A program made the position numbers and the translations under genes. This document shows, one piece after another, positions 13,501 through 25,500 of a stretch of DNA of 64,000 bases (position 1 is the first letter of the stretch; each line of letters opens with the position of its first letter). This DNA comes from CALFBG01 sp045110315 (GTDB lineage Bacteria; Bacteroidota; Bacteroidia; Chitinophagales; Saprospiraceae): NCBI GenBank assembly GCA_045110315.1, contig JBGCFY010000134.1, forward strand, positions 12,286 to 76,285, given 5' to 3'. Below the pieces are notes generated by a model. That model saw only the letters and a program-made list of their open reading frames with translations, searched no databases and was not told where the DNA came from.

Positions 13501-16500
13501 TTGCAAAATGCGTTCGTCAGCGGTTACTGCAAAATTTTGCTGTTGTGCGTAAATCAAATTAACGACACCACCGTGCTCCACTAAACAACCTTTGGGCAAA
13601 CCAGTACTTCCAGAAGTATAAATTAGGTAAGCTAAATTATCCGCAGCAATTTCTTTTTCAAGGTTCGCGGTATCATAGCTCGTTTGTTTTGCTTTAAATT
13701 GAGCGAGTAGCTTCTCGTTGACAACCAGTTTACAATTGCTATCTTTTGTAATGTAATCAATTCTTTCTTTTGGATTTTCGATATCAATTGGTACGTACGC
13801 CGCACCCGTTTTCAAAATCCCCAGCAGTGCAATAATCATCCATTCTGAACGCTCCACTTGTAATGCTACAAAATCTTCTTTTTGCAGAGAAAATTCTTGT
13901 ATTAAAAACTGTGCAAATTGATTACTCAACTGGTTAAGTTCTTCGTAACGATAAGCTTTACTTTCAAAAACTAAAGCGATACGGTCGGCGCTTTGACGTA
14001 CTTGTTCTTCGAAACAAGTGACCAAACTTTTTGTTTTGGGATAAGCCTGACTCGGTGCTTGGAAATTCTTTTGTAAGTTTTTCTTCTCCAAAGAATTAGC
14101 CAATTCAACCGCAGCAATGGTTTTTACTTTTGGAATTAAGAATTGTTTTAAGGCTTGATCAAAATGACTTTTAATCATCTCTACGTAGCTCGCTGCTAGT
14201 AAGTCTTCATTATAATAAAAGGTAAAACTGAGCGTATCCGTTAAATTTACCGCAATGGTTAATAGATAATTAGTTTGTTCTTTAACCGCAACGTCCTCTA
14301 TTTTCAAACTCCAATCCTGCGAAAGCACTGCTCCCATCGGATAATTTTCAAATACCAAAATGCTATCAAACAAATCTCCCCGTAAACCGACCCATTGCTG
14401 AATCTCTCCTAATGCATTGTACTGATAACTCCGCGTCAGTAATTGCTCATTTTGTAAGTTGGTCAACCAAGGAAATAACTGAGCATCTGGCGATACTTTT
14501 GCCCGCAAAGGCAAGGTATTTATATAAAGACCAACTCGTTCTTCTGCGTTGTTTAAGTCGCTTGGTCTCCCCGAAACGGTTACCCCGAACATTACATCTT
14601 CACTCGCCGTATATTTTGCCAATAGCATTGTCCAAACGCCTTGCACTAAGGTATTGATCGTTAAGTGTTTTGCTTGTGCAAAAGTTTTGAACTGTTGCGT
14701 CATTGAGGCATTAAAGTCTAAACTAAAATGACCGATACTGTTTCCACCTTTGTTTCGATGAATTGTATTTCCCGCAAAGGGTAATAAAACGGGTTGCTTA
14801 AATCCATCCAAGTAAGCTGTCCAGAAAGCTTCTTCTTCAAACTTATCTCTAGCTTGTAAGTACCGAATATAATCTTCAAAATTATCCTCTGTCCGAGTTG
14901 GTAAGCTTGCCGTTTCGCCTTGGGTTAAATAATGATCATAAGCACTTAAAAGTTCTTCCATAATTATTGGCATCGACCAACCATCCAATAAAATATGGTG
15001 ACAAGTCCAAACCATCTTATATTTACCGGAAGGTAAATGCAATAAACTCAAGCGCATTAATGGAGCCTGACTAAAATCAAAAGCTTGCTGATGATCCGTT
15101 TTTAAGAAATCCGAGATGGCGGCTGATTTGTTAGCTTTCTTAGTGAAATCTATGACCGCAATCGGCATTTTCACTGATCGATAAACGCCTTGCACGCTCA
15201 TCGCTAATTCATCACAGAAGAAGGCACTTCTTAAAATGCTATGCTGCGCCAAAACGTAATCCCACGCCGCTTGCAAACAATCTATCTTTAAACCTGCCCC
15301 AAGGTCAAAACTGTATTGCTCAATGTAAACGTGGGCAGAAGCTTCGTCGTACAAACTGTGAAAAAGCATTCCTTCCTGAATTGGACTGAGGGGATACAAA
15401 CTAGTAATTTCTTCCTTGATACTTGCTCCGGCAGCAGCTCCGAGTGTCGTCGCTGGCAAAGCCAAAAATTCATCTAAAGCTTGATAACTAACTTCGGAAG
15501 ATAAACCTAAGTCGTTGGGCGTCCAAGTCGGAGTAGTTTGTGTTTGGCAATGTGCAATTAACTTTTCTAAATTTTTAAAATAATCTTTTGCTAATTGTTG
15601 GATTGTTTTTTTATAAAAATGCAACTTGGAAAAACTCCAAGTCAATTTCAAGCATCCATTTAAAACAAATGCATTTAATTCTAAAGCAGCACTCAAGCGA
15701 TTTTGAGCACCTTCACTTTTTCCAATAGCTTCTTTGGCTTCTTTGAACCAATCCGTTGCGGTAAGTACATTATCTAATTGCCCCAAGTAATTGAAGACAA
15801 TATCCCAGTTGGCAGCAGCTAATTCCGTGCGTACCGTTTCCTCAGGATGCCACGTACGTAGTAGTCCGTAGCCCATTCCTCGGGTGGGAATACTCCGTAA
15901 TTGTTCTTTCACCGATTTAATCAAATCAGCAGCAGGATCGGTCGTTTTGGTTGTTAAAACGACTGGGTAAATATTGGTAAACCAACCTACTGTATTGCTA
16001 ATATCTAATTGCTGTGTCAAGTCTTCTCTTCCATGTCCTTCTAAACCAATTACGATTTTTTCTTGCCCGGACCACGTGTTCAAGGTTTGGGCTAATGCAG
16101 CTAGAAGTAGGTCATTAATATCTGTCCGATATGCCGTATTTGTTTTTTCTAATAGCGCTTTCGTTGTCGAGGCATCAAGCGACATGGAAAGCTCTGCTAC
16201 GTCCTTGACTTTTGCAACCGCTTTTAATTTTTTATCTACGGGTAATGCTTCGTACGACTGAGCGACATTTTTCCAATACTGCGTTTGAGCTAAAATGGGT
16301 TTTGTAGTAGCGTAACTTGTTAAGAAGTTCGCCCACTCACGATAGGAACTTGTTTTGGTTCCTAAGTTGATGGTTGTTCCCGTAAAACTAGCCGATAATG
16401 CCGTATTCAAATCTTGCAATAAAATTCGCCAAGAAACGCCATCAACTGCGAGGTGATGAATGACGATTAGTAAACGATCCGCAGTTTCTGTACTTGGTGT

Positions 16501-19500
16501 TTTTATCCACAGCACTTTCAATAATGCTCCGGTAGCAATTTGCGGTTGTGTTTGGAAGACCGTGCAGTTTTTAGTAAGTGCTGTTGTAAAATCCTTTCCG
16601 GTCAATGCGGTTAAATCCAACTGTTCCAAGCTTGTAGTGCAATTCGTATACGCTTGTTCCCAAACGCCATTTTTCACTTCGTAGGCAAACCGCAAAGCAT
16701 CGTGCTGGGTAACTAAAGCCGTAAGACTTTCCTCCAACTGCCGTGCAGAAGTACTCTTATCAATTTGTAATAAAACGGCTTGATTGTAATGTGCCTCCTT
16801 TTCGTATTCTTTTTCGAAATAAAAGTTTTGAATGGGTAACAGCGGTGAAGTTCCCGTGAGTAATCCTTGCTCTCCAATAATTGGCTGTGCTTGTGCTTTG
16901 ACCACTTTTGCTAAAGCTGCAATGGATTGGTATTGAAAAATATCACGCGGTTGAATTTGCAAACCTACCTGTCGAGCACGACTGACCACTTGAATGGTAA
17001 CAATTGAATCTCCCCCTAGTTCAAAGAAATTTTCTTCTATGCTAATTCGATCCTTACCCAAAAGGTGTTGCCAAATAACGGCTAATTTTTCTTCTATTTC
17101 CGTACGTGGTGCGAGATACTCCTTCGTTGATGAAATGGCATTTTTATCGTGTCCTTCTGCAAAGAATTTTTTAATTAAAGCATTGGCATCAATTTTATCG
17201 CTAAGATTTACAGGAAATTCCTCTACAAAGCAGTAATGCGTAGGTCGCATATAAACGGGTAATCCTACTTTGCAGTTTTCTCGTAATTCAAGTTCTAAAG
17301 TGGCTATTTTTTTCTGTTCAACCGTAGGTCCTACAATGACAAAAGCGATTAAAAACTCTTTGTTGTTTTGATCTTTGTGTGCTAAAACTTCTACTTCGGT
17401 CAATTTTGAAGACTGTCGTAACAAGTTATTAATTTCCCCCAATTCGACTCGATGTCCGTGTATTTTTACTTGATTGTCTTTTCTACCTAAAAATTCTAAA
17501 TTACCATCTTCTAACCAACGCGCTAAATCTCCGGTACGATACATCGTATCACCAAGCGTATGTGGAAATGGATTCGTCACAAAACTTTCCGCCGTTTTTT
17601 CGGGCATTCCTTTGTAACCAGCGCCGACACCGACACCAGAAACACATAATTCTCCAGCAATTCCGATGGGCGATAATTGGTCTTGTGTATCCAAGACGAA
17701 AATATTCATGTTTGAAATTGGGCGTCCGATTGGCACTCTTGGCAAATTCACGTTTAGCGTTTCTTTGACTTCAAACTGTGCAATATCGTCAGAAGCTTCG
17801 CAAGGACCATAAGCATTTAAAATTCGGATCTTGGGATAATTTTTTTTCCAATCATTTACTAACTTGACAGAAACGGCTTCTCCACTTAAAAGCATCCACT
17901 CCACACTAGCCAACGCAGGTTTATTTTCCAGCGCCTTAATATGATCCATTAATCCCCAAATATAAGAGGGTACAAATTCGACAACGTTGATTTTCGTTTT
18001 TTCAATAGTTGCCAATAAGCTATCGTAATCTAGTAAGTCGAACTTATCTATAATGACCAATGCCCCCGCTTTCAATAACGGACCGAGCATTTGCCACACC
18101 GAAATATCCGAACCAATTCCTGCACTCTGCAAAAACCTAAATCCATCCGATAAGGACAAAGCTTCGTACTCCGCGAGCAAGTGATTTAAAGCACCATCGT
18201 GCCGACTAATCGCTCCTTTAGGAAGTCCAGTGGACCCTGAGGTAAAAAGTAAATAAGCAAAACTTCTTAATTCATTTTGATTAGGAAGATTGTGTTTAGC
18301 GGCTTGTTCAACTTCAAGAGCAGTTAAAGAATTTAAGCCCATTTTATTATAACTGGCAATTAAAGCCGGTGCTTCTCCTTCTAAAACGAGTACCGCGTGG
18401 AGTGTTGTGGTCGCAATATTTTTCAACAAAGTAGCGCTACTGATGAGCACTTTTACTTCGCTCTGCTCCATCATCGTCTCGATTCGTTCCGTTGGGTTTT
18501 GAGTATCTAAAGGCACATAAACCGCACCTGCTTTGAGGATACCGAGCAAACAACTAATAAATTCGGGTGTTCGTTCTAAGTAGACGCCGACAAAATCTCC
18601 TTTTTGAATTCCAAGTTGCTGTAGGCTATGACCAATTTGATTTGCTTTTTCATTTACAACTTTGTAAGACCATCTTCTAGTACCATGAATGACTGCGATA
18701 CTTTCAGGATGAGCCGCCGCGATATTTTCGAAGCGTAAGTTAATGGGTAAATCATTGGCTAAGTTTTGTGCCCCTTGATTAAACCATACTTCATTTTTAT
18801 ACGCTGCTAATCCTAACAAACTTTCCTTTTCGGTGGCGGGAAGCATATTAAGGCTAGCAATTTTTTGGTATGGATTAGCAACAACGGCACGTAAGAGCGT
18901 TTCAAAATGTAAGACTAGACGCTCAATAGTCGTTTTCCGAAATAAATCTGTACAATATTCTACCGTTAAATCTAGTCCATTTTCCGTTTCGACCACATCG
19001 AAATCTAAATCAAATTTAGCACTAAATTGATCCGTTGACTGAATCGTCAAATCTACCGCACCGAGTGATAAGTCTGGTGCGGGTGGATTATTTTGCAAAG
19101 CGAACATGATTTGAAAAATCGGAGTCCGACTCAAATCTCTCGCAATGCTTAACCGATCTACAATTTTTTCAAAAGGAACTTCTTGGTTTTCGTAAGCTGA
19201 TAAAGTGGTTGCTTTTATTTGTGCTAGCAGGTCCAGAAAGTCAGGATCGTTTGACAAATTACTACGAAGTGCAAGTGTGTTGACAAAAAAGCCAATTAAG
19301 GGTTCGACTGCCGTTTGGGTTCGATTTGCGATGGGCGTTCCAACGCAAATATCATCTTGCTGGCAGTATCGTTGTAATAATATTTTAAAAACGCTTAACA
19401 ATAACATGAACAAGCTAACCCGTTCTTGTCGGCAAAGGCGCTGTAATTGATCGTATAATTCTTTATCTAATTGGTACTGTAACCGATCTCCTTGTGTACT

Positions 19501-22500
19501 TTGAATTGCTGGACGAGAAAAATCTGTCGGTGTATCTAATTCTTGAACGCCTTCTAAATGTTGTTCCCAATAATCTAATTTTTTGCCAAGTATAGCACCT
19601 GCTAAATGATTGCGTTGCCAAAGTGCATAATCTGCGTACTGAACCGTCAGATGTGCTAATTCAGGAATTTCATTTTTAAGTTTAGCGGCATAAGCAATTT
19701 GCAATTCCTCTACCAAAACAGCTTCTGACCAACCATCCGAAGCAATATGATGCAAAAGTAATAATAACTGATGTTCGTTTTCCGACCGATGGAACAACTC
19801 TGCCCTCAAGGTATAGTCTTGCGTCAGGTCAAATACTTGATTGATTTTAGCTTGTAAATACCGTTCTAGCTTTTCCTGTGAAAAATCTGCCGCTTGGTGG
19901 TAATTCATTTTCCAAGTAGAAGACGCATCATCGAAGGATAAAGGCGCTAGTATTTTTTGATAAGCTAAACCGTTTTCATCTTCCTCAAAAACGGTGCGTA
20001 GTACTTCGTGTCGATTGATAATTGTCCGAAAAGCGAATTCCAACGCTGCGATGTCAAGTGCTCCGGTTAAATTTAAGACGATCGGAATATGGTAATGAAT
20101 GCTACCTTCCAACTTATCGATAAACCACAAACGCTCTTGTGCAAAGGACAAAGGAATTTTTTCAGGTCGAGTCGTCGGGACAATTTCTGCTAATACCTCA
20201 ACATTTACGCTTGCATCCGTCGTATGAATATATCGTGCGAGGCTAGCAATGGTAGGATTCACAAAAAGCTGCTTAATCGGAAGTTCAATTTCGAAGCGCT
20301 TTCGTAGAAGAGAAACTACCCGAGTAGCCAAAAGGGAATGACCGCCTAATTCAAAAAAGTCATCGTGAATGCTCTGTACCGTTACTTGTAAAAGTGCTTC
20401 CCAAATTTCTGCGATACCTTTTTCTACTGCGTTACTCGGAGCAACTTGTTTTTTGCGAGAACGTACTTTTCCCGCTTGTGCTTTGAAAATGGTAATTAAT
20501 TTTCGCTCGTCAATTTTATCACTTAAGTTAACGGGGAATTCATCAACAAAACAGAAATAAGTCGGTTGCATATAACTTGGCAAACCTTCTGCGGAAGCTT
20601 CCCATAATTGATCTTCGGAAATTGCTATTTCAGAAGTCGAAGCTTCGTTCTTCTTGTCGACCACGATAAAAGCGACTACCGCTGCTGGTGCTTTATTTTC
20701 TTGATGTACCAGTACGTGTGCTTTTGCAACGCCTGCTAATTCTCGTAAGAAATTCCCAATCTCTCCCAACTCTACTCGATGTCCTCGGATCTTAACCTGC
20801 GCATCCATTCTACCGAGAAAAACAAGGTTTCCATCGACTTGCCATTTTCCTAAATCTCCAGTGCGATACAAGGTTGTTCCTAGTAACTCTGGAAAAGGAT
20901 TTTCAATAAAACTAGCTGCCGTTTTTTCTGGCATTCCTCGATAACCTGCACCAACACCAACGCCAGTCACACAAATTTCTCCTGCAATCCCAATTGGACA
21001 AAGCTTGCCAAGTTTATCAAGAATTACAATATTCATATTGGCAACAGAACGACCAATCGGTACTTGTGCCAATTTAGGATCAAGTTTATTTTTTATTTGG
21101 TACTGTGAAATATCATCTGATGCTTCGCAAGGACCGTAAGCATTCAATAGGTTAACGTGTGGATACAAACTTTGCCAAGCATTGACTAATCGCACGGGTA
21201 ACGCTTCTCCACTGAACATCAACCATTGTAAACTTTCCAACGGAGGAGGTACTTCTAAGGATCGAATATGCGCTATTAAACCTTTCGCAAAAGAAGGAAC
21301 AAATTCTACGAGATTAATTTCTTCTTTTTCTAAAGTAGTTAATAATTGATCATAGTCAAGTAGATCGTATTTATCAATAATAACTAAGGTTCCTGCCTTT
21401 AAAAGCGGTGCAAGGATTTGCCAAACGGAAATATCTGATCCAATACCTGCACTTTGCAAAAACCGGAAACCATCCGCTAAGGCTAAATCTTCATATTCCG
21501 CCAATAAGTGATTCATCGCACCATTGTGGCGACTGATTGCTCCTTTCGGCGTTCCCGTAGAGCCCGAAGTATACAACATATACGCCCAGCTATCAATTTG
21601 ATTTTGATTTTCTGGGTTTGTCGTTGGATAAGCACTGATTTCTTCTTTGGTAATTAACTGTGTCGTAGTCAGCGTTAACGTTGGTGCTGGTGTGTTGGTT
21701 TCCTCAAGGCAAAGTATCGTATCAATCGCAATATCTACTAAATTAGGCAAATACATGGTACTACAGATAACTGCCCGCGCTTCGCTATTTTGGATCATTT
21801 TTTCGATCCGTCCCTTTGGATTTTGGGTATCAAGTGGTACGTATACAGCACCCGCTTTCAAAATCCCGAGTAAAGCGCTTACCAAGTAAGGACTTCGTTC
21901 TAAATATACCCCTACAAAATCTCCCGCGTCAATCCCCGCAGCTTGCAAAGCACGAGCAACTTGATTGGCACTTTGATTTAAGCTTTCGTAAGACCAAGCG
22001 ATATTTTGATGACGTACTGCGATGGCCGTTGAGTGTTGTGCAGCGATCGCTTCAAAATGAAGGTTAATGGGTAATTCGTTGGATAAGTCTTTTGCACCAG
22101 TATTGAACCACTCTCCTTCTGTCGTACTATTTAAACCTAAAATCAATGCGCGCTCCTGATCAGAAACTAAGTTTAATTCATCTAAAGATTGATTGGGTTT
22201 TGCAACGATAGCAGACAACAATTTTTCGTACTGCAACATCATTTGTTCAATGGTTGCGGGTAAGAAAAGGTCGGTACAATATTCAAAACTTAATTCGATT
22301 CCCGTAGGCGTTTCCAGTAAATCTACGGACAGATCAAATTTAGCCGCGACCTCAATAAAATCTTCTTGCACTAAATCTAGGTTGCCCAATTTTTGAATCG
22401 AATAATCAGGATTGTTTTGCAAGGTAAAGAGGACTTGAAAAATCGGACTGCGACTCATATCTCTCGTCCCTACTACCCGATCAACAATTTGCTCAAAAGG

Positions 22501-25500
22501 AACTTCTTGGTGTGCGTAAGCATCCAGACAGGTTGTACGAACAACTTTTAAAAATTCTAAGAAGCTAGGATTCTCTTTCCAATTTGTTCGTAGTGCTAAA
22601 GTATTAACAAAGAAGCCGATTAGTGCTTCCGTTTCATTTTGAGTTCGATTGGCAACAGGAGAACCTACACAAATATCTTTTTGTCCACTGTAGCGATAAA
22701 GTAATACTTTAAATGCGGCTAATAGCAACATAAAAAGTGTGCTTCCTTGCGTTTGCGCTAAAGCAACTAAATTCTCTTTTAACGATTGAGGAATCGTATA
22801 TTTTAATAACCGGCCTTGGGTAGATTGAAATTTGGGTCGTACAAAGTCCGTAGATAGATTTAAGGTCTCGACGCCAGATAATTGGGTTTCCCAGTAGTTT
22901 ATTTTATTTCGTAAAATTTGTTGTGATACCGCTGACTTTTGCCACAAAGCATAATCTGCGTACTGAATCGGTAAATTTGCTAAAACTTCGGTCGCAGCGT
23001 TGCTAAAATTCTTTACCAATTCGTTTACTAAAATAGCAAGTGACCAACCATCCGCTGCAATGTGATGCAAAACGATAACCAAGATATATTCTTCTTGGCA
23101 AAGTTGTAAAAGTTTTACCCGTAACATATAATCGTTAGCCAAGTCAAAGGGCTGTCGCACGAAATTGTTAATTTCTTTGGGTAATTGTTCTTGATTGGTA
23201 ACGGTAGTTAGGGTAAATTGCCAATTATTTTCGAGTACTTCTTGGGCAACGAAACCCTCTTCCACTTCTTTGTAAATTGTCCGTAGAATTTCGTGGCGTG
23301 CTACAATTTTCTTAAAAGCACGTTCCAAGGCCAAGCCATCTAAGTTGCCATTAATTCTAAAAACGCCAGGCATATGATATTGTTGGCTCCCCTCTAGCTT
23401 GTCAATAAACCATAATCGTTCCTGTGCAAAAGATAAAGGAAGTTCCGCGGGTCGATTTTCAACTTTTACGATTGGTGCAACAATATTTTTGGGTGCTTGC
23501 TCTACCCAATTTGCCAAAGTTGCGAGGCTAGGGTTTTCAAAAATATCCTTTACAGCTATTTCGCAAAACAATTGCTTCTTAATCGTTGAACTTACCCTGA
23601 CAGCATGTAAGGAATGACCGCCTAGTTCAAAGAAATTATCATGAATTCCAATTTTAGGAATACCCAAAACTACCTGCCAAATAGCGGCTAACTTTAACTC
23701 CATTTCAGTTTGCGGAGCAAGGTATTCATTCGATAAGACTTCGCTAAGTTCAGGATTTACTAAGGCAGACTTATCTAGTTTACCGTTGGCATTAAGTGGT
23801 AATGATGGTAATTCCAAAATAACAGAAGGTACCATGTACGGTGGCAACTTCGACTGTAAATAACTTTGTAATTTTTCTTTTTCTAAAGTTCCCGCTAGCA
23901 CAACGTAGGCAACTAAACGATGTTCCCCATTTTGTGCAGGTTGTAATAATACAGCTGCTTGTTGCACCGTCTTTTCTGTTTGGAGTACAGTTTCAATTTC
24001 ACCTAATTCAATTCGGTAGCCATTGAATTTTACTTGTTCGTCCATTCTTCCAAGAAAAACGAGATTGCCATCCGCTTCGTAGCGTACGAGATCTCCCGTT
24101 TTATACAATTTAGCGGAAGCTTCAAAAGGATGGTCAATAAATTTTTCGGCGGTTAATTCGGGTCGTTGCCAGTAAGCTTTTGCTAATCCAGCTCCACCGA
24201 TATGTAATTCTCCCGCTGCACCGAGTGGTAATTGTACACCATCTTCATTCAATACAAAAACCTGCGTATTTGCAATCGGACGACCGATCGGCAAATTCAA
24301 GACTTCAACACTTGTTCCTTTTGCTAGCGGATAAACAATTGACGTAACGGTTGTTTCCGTTGGCCCATATTCGTTGTAAAAATCATGGTATTTTGCCCAA
24401 GCGTTGGCAAGTTCAACACTACATTTATCTCCTCCCGCCACAACTCTTTTTAAGGCAGGATAAGCCTGCACTTTAATCGTTTTCAATAAGCTTGGAATAG
24501 TGTGCAAATGCGTAATTTGCTGCTGCTCTAAATAAGAAACCAGTTGATCACTATCTAACAATAGGTTCTTTGAAATTACGTGCAAACTTGCACCGGATAA
24601 TAAAGCTAAAAAGATTTGTTCTACGGAAGCATCGAAAGCGATATTCGATAATTGTAAGACCGCTTCTTCTTCTGTAAATTTAAAACCTTCGCGTTGTGCG
24701 TGAATTAAATTAAGCACATTGTGATGCTCAATCATGCAACCTTTGGGTTTTCCAGTACTTCCAGAAGTGTAAATAAGGTAGGCGAGCGCGTTGGCTGAAA
24801 CGCGATTTTCTTGGCTATTGTGTGTCTCGTATGCGCTGGGTTGAGCAAAAAATGGAAGTAATACTTCCGCTGTCAAAACAAGTTTACAAGCACTATCTTG
24901 AATAATATAATCAATTCGATCTTGCGGATTAGATTGATCCAAAGGCACATAGGCTGCTCCCGTTTTTAAAACGCCTAATATGGCAATAATCATCCACTCT
25001 GATCGATCGAGATGAATTGCGACTAAATCTCCCGTTCCAATAGAAAAATCTTTCCGTAGGAAATCGGCTAATTGGTTACTGCGCTCATTCAGTTGAGCAT
25101 AATTATAGCGCTGCGTACCAAAAACTAACGCTACATTTTTGGGTGTTTTTTTTGCTTGTATTTCAAAAGCACCTACCAGTGAATTTTCCAATGGATAAGA
25201 CCTTGGAGTTAAATTGGCATAAGTGGCTAGTTGTTCTTCTTCGGTCGTGGGAAGCAGTGGTAACGCTACTATTTTTTCTTCAAGGTGTTGCTCGAATTGT
25301 CCGATCATAAACAATAAGCGAGTCTGTAATATTTCAATTTCTTGTGGCGTAAAATAATCTAAATGATAGTCTATTTTTAGTTCTAATGCTTGTTCACTAC
25401 CATAATCACACCATCGAATTTCTAGTGGTAGCACATTTCCCGTCGTAGCGGATAAATGTTTTACCTCTGTTACTAAGCCTTCCATTGAAACGGCAAAATT